DNA from: Clostridiales bacterium
Lineage (GTDB): Bacteria > Bacillota > Clostridia > Lachnospirales > Lachnospiraceae
NCBI GenBank assembly: GCA_021204085.1
Contig: JAJPZY010000116.1
Span: 1 to 36,811, forward strand
Direction of reading: 5' to 3'
Length of the DNA stretch: 36,811 nucleotides
A model generated the notes under the pieces. The model ran no database searches. It was not told the origin of the DNA and saw only the letters and a program-made list of their open reading frames with translations. Both the position numbers and the translations under genes were made by a program. Positions 1 to 7,518 of this stretch are shown here, piece by piece. Positions within the stretch are counted from its first letter, which is position 1. Every line of letters begins with the position of its first letter.

Positions 1-26
1 TGATTGAAAATTATCCGAAATATGGC

Positions 27-55
27 TTGCAATCATTTTTTTTGCATGCTATAAT
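27..55 (+). promoter_or_regulatory. Sigma-A type promoter for rpmE
   Basis: TTGCAA at 27-32 and a perfect TATAAT at 50-55 are separated by 17 bp. TG at 47-48 gives an extended -10. Transcription should begin near 62, leaving a leader of about 112 nt before rpmE. The match is close to consensus, as expected for a ribosomal protein gene. Confidence 0.8.
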
Positions 56-61
56 ACCTTT

Positions 62-173
62 GTTTTGTATTAACGGGCTTATTGTATTTCGACAGGCTGA
101 CGTTTCGCGCTGTTCATTTGAGCTGTTTATGTCGGCAGAATTACAAAGAAATCCGGTATGTGAGGTGAAATAG
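62..173 (+). promoter_or_regulatory. rpmE 5' leader, possible L31 autoregulatory leader
   Basis: The leader between the predicted start site and rpmE is long for a small ribosomal protein gene. GCTGAC at 96-101 can pair with GTCGGC at 131-136 (one G-U pair), enclosing a 29-nt loop. Ribosomal-protein leaders for L31 have been described in Firmicutes, so autoregulation by L31 is possible. I only see this one stem and cannot confirm a match to a known model. The ribosome binding site is AGGTGA just before the start codon. Confidence 0.3.
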
Positions 174-377
174 ATGAGAGCAGATATACATCCGAAATAT
201 TATCAGGCAACCGTGACCTGCAACTGCGGCAATACTTTTGTGACAGGTTCCACGAAACAGGACATCCACGTTGAGATTTGTTCTAAGTGCCATCCTTTCT
301 ATACGGGCCAGCAGAAGGCAACTCAGGCTCGCGGACGTATTGATAAGTTCAATCGTAAATACGGCATTACGAATTAG
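174..377 (+). CDS. rpmE: Large ribosomal subunit protein bL31, zinc-binding (C+) form
   Basis: The 67-residue protein begins [10 protein letters not shown] and is a full-length bL31. It is a surface protein of the 50S subunit that contributes to the bridge with the 30S head. It carries all four cysteines of the zinc-binding C+ form: C16 and C18 (CNC) and C36 and C39 (CSKC). C+ forms are usually the zinc-replete copy, with a C- paralogue elsewhere in some genomes; none is visible here. The ATG is preceded by AGGTGA, and the gene has its own strong promoter and downstream terminator. It is therefore probably a single-gene transcript ahead of the yqhQ-prmC-prfA block. Confidence 0.97.
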   Translation: MRADIHPKYYQATVTCNCGNTFVTGSTKQDIHVEICSKCHPFYTGQQKATQARGRIDKFNRKYGITN

Positions 378-394
378 ATGTTGTTGGGAAATGT

Positions 395-437
395 CAGCCT
401 CCGGTTACTTTTTTGAATTTAACTGGAGGCTGTTTTT
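395..437 (+). terminator. Rho-independent terminator after rpmE
   Basis: CAGCCTCCGGTTA (395-407) pairs with TAACTGGAGGCTG (420-432), 13 bp with one G-U pair and a 12-nt loop. TTTTT follows at 433-437. It lies 17 nt after the rpmE stop codon. Confidence 0.8.
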
Positions 438-554
438 CGTGTATTCCGGGAATCTGTGTTTTGCCCTTTCGACATGAACGGATTTCAGGGACGAGAGCGG
501 GAACCTGTTTACTGTCTGAAACCGCTAAGTACGGTAGTGAGGTAGTGTAAGGAT

Positions 555-1514
555 ATGAAATACTCGGGCATCGGCGGGCAGGCCGTGATGGAAGGCGTAA
601 TGATGCGCAATGGCAAGAATTACGCGGTCGCGGTTCGAAAGCCCGATCATGAGATTGAAGTAAAAGTTGAGAATAATAAAGCTTCACTTTTTAATGAGAA
701 ATGGAACAGGGTTCCGATGGTCAGAGGTGTCTTAAGTTTTATTGATTCTCTGGTGCTTGGAATGTCTACTCTGATGTATTCCGCTTCCTTTTTTGAGGAT
801 GAGGAGGAGAGTAAAGCAGAGCAAAAAAAGGAACAGAGGAAGGAGAAAGATCCGAAGAAGGCGGAGCGTGCCGAGAAGGCTATGATGGGCGGAACTCTTG
901 TCTTCTCGATTGTTCTTGCAGTTGTTATTTTTATGCTGCTTCCTTACTATCTGTCTCAGGTGTTCCAGCATTTTGTCACGGATAATGCGAACCTTGTGGC
1001 CGTTTTTGAGGGGGTACTCCGGCTTGTTATTTTTGTTGCTTATATTGCTTTGATTTCCCGAATGGAGGATATTCAGAGGGTCTTTATGTACCATGGCGCG
1101 GAGCATAAGTGCATCAACTGTATTGAGCACGGGATGGATCTGACCGTGGAGAATGTCAGAAAATGCTCGAAAGAACATAAGCGGTGCGGTACCAGTTTTA
1201 TGGTCTTTGTCGTTGTGATCAGCATTATTTTTTACCTTTTTATCCGTGTGGATTCCCATGTTTTGCGGGTTGTGATACGTCTGCTGCTGATTCCGGTCAT
1301 CGCAGGCCTGTCTTATGAGCTTTTGAGGCTGGCCGGGAGAACGGAAAATAAACTGGTGCAGATTTTAAGCAAACCGGGATTGTGGATGCAAAGGCTGACT
1401 GTGCGGGAGCCGGATGATGAGATGATTGAAGTGGGAATCGCGTCCGTGGAGGCTGTGTTCGATTGGGAGTCTTTTGTGGAGGAAGTCCGCGCGACGGAGA
1501 AATCGACAGTATGA
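555..1514 (+). CDS. yqhQ: DUF1385 family membrane protein (YqhQ-like)
   Basis: The 319-residue protein matches the DUF1385/YqhQ family: it starts with the family-typical GGQAVMEGVMMR block and has the conserved YHGAEHKCINCIEHG segment near residue 180. About four hydrophobic segments are visible (about 112-137, 148-168, 215-233 and 238-260), so it is an integral membrane protein. A highly charged Lys/Glu stretch at about 85-110 precedes the first. The molecular function is not established. In Firmicutes this gene is often found beside rpmE, prmC and prfA, as here. The ATG has GAGG about 12 nt upstream and AAGGAT directly adjacent, so the ribosome binding site is imperfect. The stop codon overlaps the prmC start (ATGA), suggesting translational coupling. 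Confidence 0.9.
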   Translation: MKYSGIGGQAVMEGVMMRNGKNYAVAVRKPDHEIEVKVENNKASLFNEKWNRVPMVRGVLSFIDSLVLGMSTLMYSASFFEDEEESKAEQKKEQRKEKDPKKAERAEKAMMGGTLVFSIVLAVVIFMLLPYYLSQVFQHFVTDNANLVAVFEGVLRLVIFVAYIALISRMEDIQRVFMYHGAEHKCINCIEHGMDLTVENVRKCSKEHKRCGTSFMVFVVVISIIFYLFIRVDSHVLRVVIRLLLIPVIAGLSYELLRLAGRTENKLVQILSKPGLWMQRLTVREPDDEMIEVGIASVEAVFDWESFVEEVRATEKSTV

Positions 1515-2437
1515 CATACAGGGAAGCCGTAATATGGGCCGCGGATAAGCTGAGTTCTGCGGGGATAGAAAATGAGACGGCAGAAAGCAGATTTTTGCTG
1601 GAATTTGCCTGTCATCTGGATCTGAATTTTTATCTTCTTCATCAGAGTGAACAGATGGAGGAGGCAGACGAATTGCGTTTTTGTACTATGGTAAAACTGC
1701 GCTGCCTGCGTATCCCGCTGCAGCATCTGACCGGGACGCAGGAGTTTATGGGATTGCCGTTTTGTGTAAACGAGCATGTGCTGATTCCGAGGCAGGACAC
1801 GGAGATCCTGGCGGAGGAGGCGCTGCGCATTTTATCCGCTCAGTCGTCGAAAACAGATAATGTGGGAAATTATGAGCTGGGGCAGACGGGTGCGGCAGCG
1901 GAAAGTCCTGACGGCACGGGCAGTACAATCTGCCGTGTCCTGGATCTGTGTACCGGTTCCGGCTGCATTGCAGTCAGTTTGAAAGCATTTTGCCCGGAAA
2001 TTCTCGTCTGCGGATCTGATATTTCCGCAGATGCACTGAAAGTCGCAAAAAGGAATGCGGCGCTCAATCATGTTGAGGTGGAAATGAGGGAGAGTGATCT
2101 TTTTTCGGCGCTTGACGGCCCGTTTTTTATGATCGTGTCGAATCCTCCCTATATCCCAAGCGGAGAGATTCCGCAGTTGATGCCGGAGGTGCGGGATCAC
2201 GAACCGCTTCTTGCGCTGGACGGAGAGAATGATGGACTGGCTTTTTACCGGAGAATTATAAAAGAGTCTGCGGACTATCTGCTGCCGGGGGGATGGCTGC
2301 TCTTTGAAATCGGCTGCGATCAGGGAAACGCCGTTTCTGAATTGATGAGAATGAATGGATTTATTGAGATAGATGTGATGCCGGACCTGGCAGGTCTGGA
2401 TCGCGTGGTAAAAGGGAGGAGAAAAGAAGATGTTTGA
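1511..2437 (+). CDS. prmC: Peptide chain release factor N(5)-glutamine methyltransferase
   Basis: PrmC uses S-adenosylmethionine to methylate the glutamine in the GGQ motif of RF1 and RF2 and so improves termination. The 308-residue protein has the helical N-terminal domain (1-95), a SAM-binding loop at about 144-155 ([12 protein letters not shown]) and the catalytic NPPY at 211-214. The ATG at 1511 overlaps the preceding stop codon; an in-frame upstream start would lie inside yqhQ and adds residues unlike the family. Residues about 109-140 form a hydrophilic Ser/Gly-rich stretch between the two domains that makes it roughly 25-30 residues longer than usual. The last 8 nt overlap prfA, its substrate gene, so the two are almost certainly co-translated. 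Confidence 0.95.
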   Translation: MTYREAVIWAADKLSSAGIENETAESRFLLEFACHLDLNFYLLHQSEQMEEADELRFCTMVKLRCLRIPLQHLTGTQEFMGLPFCVNEHVLIPRQDTEILAEEALRILSAQSSKTDNVGNYELGQTGAAAESPDGTGSTICRVLDLCTGSGCIAVSLKAFCPEILVCGSDISADALKVAKRNAALNHVEVEMRESDLFSALDGPFFMIVSNPPYIPSGEIPQLMPEVRDHEPLLALDGENDGLAFYRRIIKESADYLLPGGWLLFEIGCDQGNAVSELMRMNGFIEIDVMPDLAGLDRVVKGRRKEDV

Positions 2438-3500
2438 TAAACTGGAGCATGCGCTGCTTCGTTTTGAGGAACTTTTGAACCTGCTCAGTGAGCCTGACGT
2501 AGCGTCTGATTCAAAGCGCTTTCAGGCCTTGATGAAAGAGCAGGGGGAACTGGCGCCCGTTGTGGAAGCCTATAAGGAATATAAAAAGTGTAAGGAAAAC
2601 ATTGATGACAGTCTCACAATGCTGCAGGAGGAATCTGATGAGGAACTCCGGGAACTGGCAAAAGAAGAATTGAATGAGTCCAAAGCCCGCCTGGAAGAGT
2701 TGGAGAGAGAGTTAAAGATTCTGCTGTTGCCGAAGGATCCGAATGATTCGAAGAATGTTATCGTGGAAATCCGCGCCGGCGCGGGCGGAGATGAGGCGGC
2801 GCTTTTTGCGGCAGAGATTTACCGCATGTACGTCCATTATGCGGAGTCCCGCCGCTGGAAAGTGGAGACCATGGATGTAGAGGAAATCGGTATCGGCGGT
2901 ATGAAGTTTGTCAGCTTTATGGTAACCGGTCAGGGCGCATATTCGGTTTTGAAATATGAATCCGGGGTGCACCGTGTACAGCGGGTGCCTGAGACGGAAT
3001 CCGGCGGCCGAATTCATACTTCGACCATCACGGTTGCCATTATGCCCGAGGCTGAGGAAGTGGATGTGCAGGTTGATTTAAATGACTGCAAATTCGATGT
3101 TTTCCGTGCATCCGGAAATGGCGGACAGTGCGTCAACACAACGGATTCCGCGGTACGCCTGACTCATATTCCTACAGGCATCGTGATTTCCTGTCAGGAT
3201 GAAAAGTCGCAGCTGAAAAATAAGGATAAAGCGCTCAAAGTGCTTCGCGCAAAGCTGTATGATCTGGAGTGCCAGAAGGCGCATGACGCGGAGGCGGAAG
3301 CCAGAAGAAGCCAGGTGGGTACCGGAGACCGCTCAGAGAAAATCCGTACGTATAATTTCCCGCAGGGGCGTGTTACGGATCACCGGATCAAGCTTACGCT
3401 GTATAAGCTTGACAGTATTATGAACGGGGATATCCAGGAGATTATCGATGCGCTGATCGCGGCGGATCAGGCGGCGAAGCTGGCGAAGATGAGCGAGTAA
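2430..3500 (+). CDS. prfA: Peptide chain release factor 1
   Basis: RF1 recognises UAA and UAG in the ribosomal A site and triggers peptide release. The 356-residue length is normal. GGQ is at 231-233 (GNGGQCVN), and the RF1-type PxT codon-recognition motif appears as PET at 187-189, before the ESGGRIHTS block. The charged coiled-coil N-terminal domain occupies about 1-105. GGAGG lies directly upstream of the ATG, inside the end of prmC. It is the last gene of its block and is followed within about 30 nt by a terminator. Confidence 0.97.
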   Translation: MFDKLEHALLRFEELLNLLSEPDVASDSKRFQALMKEQGELAPVVEAYKEYKKCKENIDDSLTMLQEESDEELRELAKEELNESKARLEELERELKILLLPKDPNDSKNVIVEIRAGAGGDEAALFAAEIYRMYVHYAESRRWKVETMDVEEIGIGGMKFVSFMVTGQGAYSVLKYESGVHRVQRVPETESGGRIHTSTITVAIMPEAEEVDVQVDLNDCKFDVFRASGNGGQCVNTTDSAVRLTHIPTGIVISCQDEKSQLKNKDKALKVLRAKLYDLECQKAHDAEAEARRSQVGTGDRSEKIRTYNFPQGRVTDHRIKLTLYKLDSIMNGDIQEIIDALIAADQAAKLAKMSE

Positions 3501-3531
3501 CAGCTTTCCGTTTTAAAGAATGAGATGAGGG

Positions 3532-3563
3532 GGGAGTGCAGAAAAACCGCATTCCCTTTTTTT
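3532..3563 (+). terminator. Rho-independent terminator after prfA
   Basis: GGGAGTGC (3532-3539) pairs with GCATTCCC (3549-3556) with one G-U pair and a 9-nt loop, followed by T7 at 3557-3563. The T tract runs into the left arm of the adjacent inverted repeat. Confidence 0.75.
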
Positions 3564-3764
3564 ATATCATAGGAAAGACCTTGTTGTTGTAAAGTATTAA
3601 AGTATGCGATTTCCTATGATATAAAAACACTCCGTGAGGATGCGCAGCAGCTGTGCACGCTTGTTCACTAAGCTCACGATGTTCGCTAAATGAGCCAATG
3701 CGTCGCGGATAGGAGGTTTTGCTGCGCAACCGCTCGCGCGCGAAGTGTCGCAGAGCGACACTTT
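3561..3764. repeat. Hairpin-rich intergenic element, candidate dispersed repeat
   Basis: A perfect 16-bp inverted repeat, TTTATATCATAGGAAA (3561-3576) and its complement (3610-3625), encloses 33 bp. Beyond it lies non-coding sequence with many short self-complementary words, ending in a perfect 9-bp hairpin (AAGTGTCGC at 3743-3751, AGA loop, complement at 3755-3763). No credible open reading frame occurs. Its composition (GC-rich hairpins beside an AT-rich inverted repeat) differs from both flanking genes. This looks like the small dispersed palindromic repeats common in Lachnospiraceae intergenic regions, but copy number cannot be tested inside this window, where I see no second copy. Confidence 0.5.
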
Positions 3765-3774
3765 ATTTGAATAC

Positions 3775-3809
3775 AAAAAGCCTGCGGGCGGAAATGTCCG
3801 CTCGCAGGC
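3775..3809 (-). terminator. Rho-independent terminator of the membrane-kinase gene
   Basis: On the minus strand a 13-bp stem (GCCTGCGAGCGGA with its partner, 3780-3792 and 3797-3809) with a 4-nt loop is followed by T5 (3775-3779 on plus). It lies just after the stop codon of the minus-strand gene. The stem has one mismatch near the middle. Confidence 0.8.
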
Positions 3810-3816
3810 GAAGGAT

Positions 3817-5004
3817 TTATGCATTATTCTGCATTTTTTCTATAATCTGATCAATGGCCTGTTCAGGTCCCAGCTCTCCAAGGTCCAGATATAAGTCGTA
3901 TGTGTTTTTGGCGCCCCATTTTTGTCCTGTGGTGCTATTGTAATAATCTGCACGAAGGCGGTCTACCTGATGGATCGCCTTTTTGGCTTCTTCCCGGTTG
4001 CAATCCGAGATTTCCTGACAGCGCTGAATGCGCTTCTCTTCATCAGCATGGAAAAATACGCTCATTACATTCGGATAACCTTTTAATATCTGATCGGCAG
4101 TACGGCCGACGATGACGACACCGGATTCTTTTGCGTAGTCTTCAATAATCTGCTTCTGCGCATTTATAATCTTCATGCTGTCGGTCATGGAGTTTTCCGA
4201 GTGGTCTGCATACCAGCCGGAGCTGCCGATCCAATGAGGCGGAACATCGAAGTATCCGTCCGGTTTTTCCTCATGTTTTTCGATATATTCCGGAAGCATG
4301 CCCAGTTTGACGGCAGTCTGGTTAATAAGTTCCTTATCGATGTATTTGTAGCCGAGTTTCTCGGCAAGTTTTTTGGCAGCCTCTGCACCGCCGCTGCAGA
4401 ATTCTCTGCCTACGGTGATGATACTGTTTGGAACGGAAGCAGACTGTGCTGCGGCAGCATCTTTCTTATTACGCACAAATATCGCTTTAAATATTGTCCG
4501 TACCAGCGGCTGGATAAAGAACAGCTGGGAGAAGTAAGCGAACGGGAAATTGTAGCACACAAGCTTCAGCCAGTTGGCGAAAAGCGTGACGATGGAAAAT
4601 CCCGCATAATACGGATAATACATGATGGCGGCAAGGAAGCTCATGGCAGGGCACATCAGTCCGACGGTGGCGCAGATGATGGCTGTCTCAAACATCATGT
4701 GATGTGTCTCGGCCGGGTTAAAGACTTTGCAGGCCAGCTTAAAGGAGCAGGGGCTTCCAAGTACATTTTCCAGCGTGTAAGCAAGGCAGAATTCGATAAG
4801 TATGATGGCCCAGATCGGCAGATAATGTCCGAACGCGTAGACACCTCCCTGGCGGTTAATCCCGTCAATGACGCTTGTAGCGCCGTCGATGGACAGGAAG
4901 TAGGAGCCGTTTACGACATACAGGCTGTAGAACACGTATGCATGTACAGTGATGACAACGGTGATCAGAGCAAACATCATTCTCTGAAATTGATTTTGCG
5001 GCAT
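3817..5004 (-). CDS. Membrane protein with DUF2798-like N-terminus fused to a cytidylate-kinase-like domain
   Basis: This 395-residue protein has two parts. Residues 1-178 hold about four hydrophobic segments (about 10-30, 58-80, 106-130 and 133-165), with internal similarity suggesting two DUF2798-like helix pairs. Residues about 195-395 resemble the cytidylate kinase-like family (Cytidylate_kin2): ITVGREFCSGGAEAA gives the P-loop-like start, followed by the LAEKLGYKYIDKELI block and later VVIVGRTAD and DRLRADYYN. The usual glycine after GREF is cysteine here. An Ala-rich linker (183-190) joins the parts. The ATG has AAGGAGA upstream. The substrate is unknown; the kinase domain probably faces the cytoplasm. 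It is transcribed alone behind a long structured leader. Family assignment is good, specific function is not known. Confidence 0.85.
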   Translation of the reverse strand: MPQNQFQRMMFALITVVITVHAYVFYSLYVVNGSYFLSIDGATSVIDGINRQGGVYAFGHYLPIWAIILIEFCLAYTLENVLGSPCSFKLACKVFNPAETHHMMFETAIICATVGLMCPAMSFLAAIMYYPYYAGFSIVTLFANWLKLVCYNFPFAYFSQLFFIQPLVRTIFKAIFVRNKKDAAAAQSASVPNSIITVGREFCSGGAEAAKKLAEKLGYKYIDKELINQTAVKLGMLPEYIEKHEEKPDGYFDVPPHWIGSSGWYADHSENSMTDSMKIINAQKQIIEDYAKESGVVIVGRTADQILKGYPNVMSVFFHADEEKRIQRCQEISDCNREEAKKAIHQVDRLRADYYNSTTGQKWGAKNTYDLYLDLGELGPEQAIDQIIEKMQNNA

Positions 5005-5058
5005 AATTCATTTCTCCTTTCATAAAAACCTGTGCAAATATACCTGATTTAACAACAT

Positions 5059-5139
5059 AAAAAAGACACATCGATTGCAGCTTAAAATCTGAAACATGTT
5101 CCCGTGATCAGATTTACATGCATAAGCAATACGTGTGTC
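5059..5139 (-). promoter_or_regulatory. Nested hairpin with U6 tail in the leader of the membrane-kinase gene
   Basis: Read on the minus strand, three nested pairs form one long stem with symmetric internal loops: GACACA with TGTGTC (5134-5139/5065-5070), ATTGC with GCAAT (5126-5130/5074-5078) and AAATCTGA with TCAGATTT (5108-5115/5085-5092). Six U residues follow (5059-5064). The shape is terminator-like and lies 55 nt before the start codon, so it may be part of an attenuator or a structured regulatory RNA. Confidence 0.5.
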
Positions 5140-5149
5140 GTTATGTGTG

Positions 5150-5180
5150 AAAAAAGCGTATCAACCGGTGATCCGCTTTT
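5150..5180 (-). terminator. Terminator-like hairpin in the leader of the membrane-kinase gene
   Basis: On the minus strand AAAAGCG (5174-5180) pairs with CGCTTTT (5152-5158); after one mismatch ATCA pairs with TGAT, leaving a 5-nt loop. A run of six U residues ends the stem (5150-5155). It lies downstream of a minus-strand promoter-like sequence and 145 nt before the coding sequence, the arrangement expected for premature termination control. Confidence 0.5.
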
Positions 5181-5201
5181 CGGTATTTAATTTGCTAAAA
5201 G

Positions 5202-5231
5202 AGTTTAACACCTGAAAGATAAGATTGTCAA
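5202..5231 (-). promoter_or_regulatory. Candidate promoter of the membrane-kinase leader
   Basis: On the minus strand a perfect TTGACA (5226-5231) is followed 18 bp later by TAAACT (5202-5207), 4 of 6 to the -10 consensus. Transcription would begin near 5195 and give a leader of about 190 nt containing both hairpins described at 5059-5180. Confidence 0.5.
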
Positions 5232-5308
5232 TAAAAAAATGCGGCAGCGGCAACCCTGAAAATTGCCCGGATAAGTTTCTTATAAAATCAATTCCAATAA
5301 AATATATC

Positions 5309-5340
5309 AAATAAAATGATTAAATTTAATCATTTTATTT
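5309..5340. promoter_or_regulatory. 32-bp perfect palindrome, candidate operator upstream of leuA
   Basis: Positions 5309-5340 are exactly self-complementary, centred between 5324 and 5325, and almost purely A/T; the core is TGATTAAATTTAATCA. It ends 15 bp before TATAGT (5356-5361), the best -10 for leuA, so it covers the expected -35 region, where no good hexamer exists. That placement fits an operator or activator site for a dimeric regulator. The rest of 5232-5468 holds no gene: a short stem (CTTTCGGC 5375-5382 with GCCGAAGG 5403-5410) sits in the leuA leader, and I see no T-box motif. Confidence 0.5.
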
Positions 5341-5468
5341 TCGCGTTACTCATGATATAGTATGGCAAGTGATTCTTTCGGCAACACATCGAACTGAATG
5401 AAGCCGAAGGAACGATTTATCGTAATCAAGGTAGAAAATGCAAGTCTGAGAGAAATGGAGTGACTGAG

Positions 5469-7142
5469 ATGAATTTTAAAAAATACGAGATACCTTATTT
5501 TTTACCGCCGGATATGACTTATGACTGGGTGAAAAAAACGGAGATAGAGAAAGCGCCGATCTGGTGCAGCGTGGACCTGCGCGACGGCAATCAGGCACTG
5601 ATCGAGCCGATGGGTCTGGAGGAGAAAGTAGAATTTTATCAGATGCTTCTGGACGTGGGATTTAAGATTATAGAGGTGGGATTCCCGGCAGCGTCCGAGA
5701 CGGAGTACGAGTTTTTGCGTACATTGATTGAGCGGGATATGATTCCCGATGATGTGACGATTCAGGTATTGACGCAGGCGCGGGAGCATATTATTAAGAA
5801 GACATTTGAAGCCATCAAGGGCGTGAAGCATGCGATTGTCCACGTTTACAATTCTGTTTCCGTGGCGCAGCGCGAGCAGGTGTTCCGCAAGGATAAGGAG
5901 CATGTGAAAGAGATTGCGGTGAACGGCGCAAAGCTTTTAAAGGAGCTGGCCGCAAAGGAGGAGGGCGATATTGCATTCCAGTACAGCCCGGAAAGCTTTA
6001 CCGGGACAGAGATGGAATATGCATTGGAGGTCTGCAATGCGGTGCTTGACGTCTGGCAGCCAACGCCGGATCACAAAGCAGTGATTAATCTTCCGGCTAC
6101 GGTTGAAAATGCGATGCCGCATATTTTCGCAAATCAGGTAGAGTATATACATAAGAACTTAAAATACAGAGATTCGGTTGTGCTGTCAATCCACCCCCAT
6201 AATGATCGGGGAACCGGTGTGGCAACTTCCGAACTTGGCGTCCTTGCGGGAGCAGACCGTATTGAGGGAACGCTTTTCGGAAACGGGGAGCGGACCGGCA
6301 ATGTGGACATTGTTACGCTCGGTATGAATATGTTTTCCCATGGGATTGACCCGGGACTGGATTTCTCTGATATGAACCGCCTGACTTCAACCTACGAGAG
6401 ACTGACGCAGATGCAGGTTTCTCCGCGGCATCCGTATGCAGGACAGCTTGTATTTACTGCTTTTTCGGGTTCCCACCAGGATGCGATCGCCAAAGGACTG
6501 GCATATCGTGAGGAGAAAGGGAGTGAAACATGGACAGTACCCTATCTTCCCATTGACCCGAAGGATGTGGGACGCACCTATGATTCGGATGTGATCCGTA
6601 TTAACAGTCAGTCCGGAAAGGGCGGCGTCAGCTATGTCTTAAAGAATCATTTTGGCCTGGTGCTGCCGGCAAAAATGAGGGAGGATGTGGGGTATGCGGT
6701 AAAGCATGTCTCTGATGTGGAGCACAAAGAGCTTTCTCCGCAGAAGATTTATGAGGTCTTCCGTACAAAGTATTTCCTTTATCAGGAGTATTTCAATGTG
6801 AAGGCCTGCCATTATCAGCAGATTCAGGGCATTCGTGCGGAAGTGACGCTTGCCTGTGACGGAAAAGAGGATATCGTGATTGCCTCAGGCAACGGACGTC
6901 TGGATGCGGTCAGCAATGCACTGAAGCAGTATTTCAATATCGAGTATAAGCTGCAGGTTTACGAGGAGCACGCGCTTTCACAGGGTTCTGCTTCGCAGGC
7001 AGCCTCTTACATCGGCATTGAGGATACGGAAGGCAGAATGTACTGGGGCGTCGGTTTTGACGGTGATATCGTTAAGGCTTCCATCCACGCGCTCAGTGTG
7101 GCGGTAAACCATCTGCTGGAGAATGCGGCAAAAAAAAACTGA
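5469..7142 (+). CDS. leuA: 2-isopropylmalate synthase
   Basis: LeuA condenses acetyl-CoA with 2-oxoisovalerate, the first committed step of leucine synthesis. The 557-residue protein is of the longer type with [13 protein letters not shown] near the N-terminus (RDGNQ at 38-42), a TIM barrel to about 330, the metal-binding HPHND at about 241-245, the [14 protein letters not shown] block, and a C-terminal LeuA regulatory domain (about 425-550) through which leucine normally inhibits the enzyme. I chose the ATG at 5469 because GGAG sits 8 nt upstream; an in-frame GTG at 5460 would overlap that site. The stop codon follows a run of nine A residues, and the AraC-type frame continues across it. The other leucine gene here, leuD, is 29 kb away. 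Confidence 0.95.
   Translation: MNFKKYEIPYFLPPDMTYDWVKKTEIEKAPIWCSVDLRDGNQALIEPMGLEEKVEFYQMLLDVGFKIIEVGFPAASETEYEFLRTLIERDMIPDDVTIQVLTQAREHIIKKTFEAIKGVKHAIVHVYNSVSVAQREQVFRKDKEHVKEIAVNGAKLLKELAAKEEGDIAFQYSPESFTGTEMEYALEVCNAVLDVWQPTPDHKAVINLPATVENAMPHIFANQVEYIHKNLKYRDSVVLSIHPHNDRGTGVATSELGVLAGADRIEGTLFGNGERTGNVDIVTLGMNMFSHGIDPGLDFSDMNRLTSTYERLTQMQVSPRHPYAGQLVFTAFSGSHQDAIAKGLAYREEKGSETWTVPYLPIDPKDVGRTYDSDVIRINSQSGKGGVSYVLKNHFGLVLPAKMREDVGYAVKHVSDVEHKELSPQKIYEVFRTKYFLYQEYFNVKACHYQQIQGIRAEVTLACDGKEDIVIASGNGRLDAVSNALKQYFNIEYKLQVYEEHALSQGSASQAASYIGIEDTEGRMYWGVGFDGDIVKASIHALSVAVNHLLENAAKKN
7130..7142 (+). other. A9 slippery tract at the leuA stop, candidate -1 frameshift site
   Basis: Nine A residues (7130-7138) precede C and the UGA stop, giving in the leuA frame the classical heptamer A AAA AAC directly before UGA. 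A -1 shift here reads through into the downstream AraC-type frame without a stop, adding KLTPDPR before its first methionine. A 4-bp GC stem (CCGC 7151-7154, GCGG 7159-7162) follows. The function is unproven. Confidence 0.35.
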
Positions 7143-7156
7143 CGCCTGATCCGCGG

Positions 7157-7456
7157 ATGCGGGAGATTATGAATTATATTCAGGAGTATTATGATACAGT
7201 GACACTGAAAACGCTGTCGGAGAAGTTTTACCTCTCGGTACCGTATCTTTCAAAGTATATCAAAGAGAAGACAGGAAAATCATTTTCTTCGATTGTGACG
7301 GGGATACGGATGCAGTATGCCTGCAATCTGTTAAAATCGAGAAATTCTTCGATTGAACAGATTGCGGCGGAGGCGGGGTATCCGAGTGTAGAACATTTTA
7401 ATCGGCAGTTTAAGAAGATTTACGGGATTACGCCGGCGGCGTTTCGAAATCAATAA
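7157..7456 (+). CDS. Stand-alone AraC-type DNA-binding domain protein
   Basis: The 99-residue protein is essentially only the two-helix-turn-helix DNA-binding domain of the AraC/XylS family: the first HTH at about 15-40 (LKTLSEKFYLSVPYLSKYI) and the second at about 62-92 (IEQIAAEAGYPSVEHFNRQF, then the family-typical YGITPAAFR). The effector-binding domain is missing. It starts 14 nt after leuA. The ATG at 7157 lacks a clear ribosome binding site; a second ATG at 7169 has GGGAG only 4 nt away. The frame is open upstream into the A9 tract of leuA, so it could be made by reinitiation, coupling or frameshifting. A role in leuA control is plausible from position only. It may also be the remnant of a longer regulator. 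Confidence 0.75.
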   Translation: MREIMNYIQEYYDTVTLKTLSEKFYLSVPYLSKYIKEKTGKSFSSIVTGIRMQYACNLLKSRNSSIEQIAAEAGYPSVEHFNRQFKKIYGITPAAFRNQ

Positions 7457-7518
7457 GAGGGTGGTTTTCAGGCGGCCTGTGCGAAGGGTAACAATATAGG
7501 TAAAGGGTAATAATTTAT

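Noticed and set aside
5361-5468. T-box or leucine leader peptide before leuA
   Set aside because: I found no T-box GGTGG motif, no intrinsic terminator and no short Leu-rich frame in the leader.
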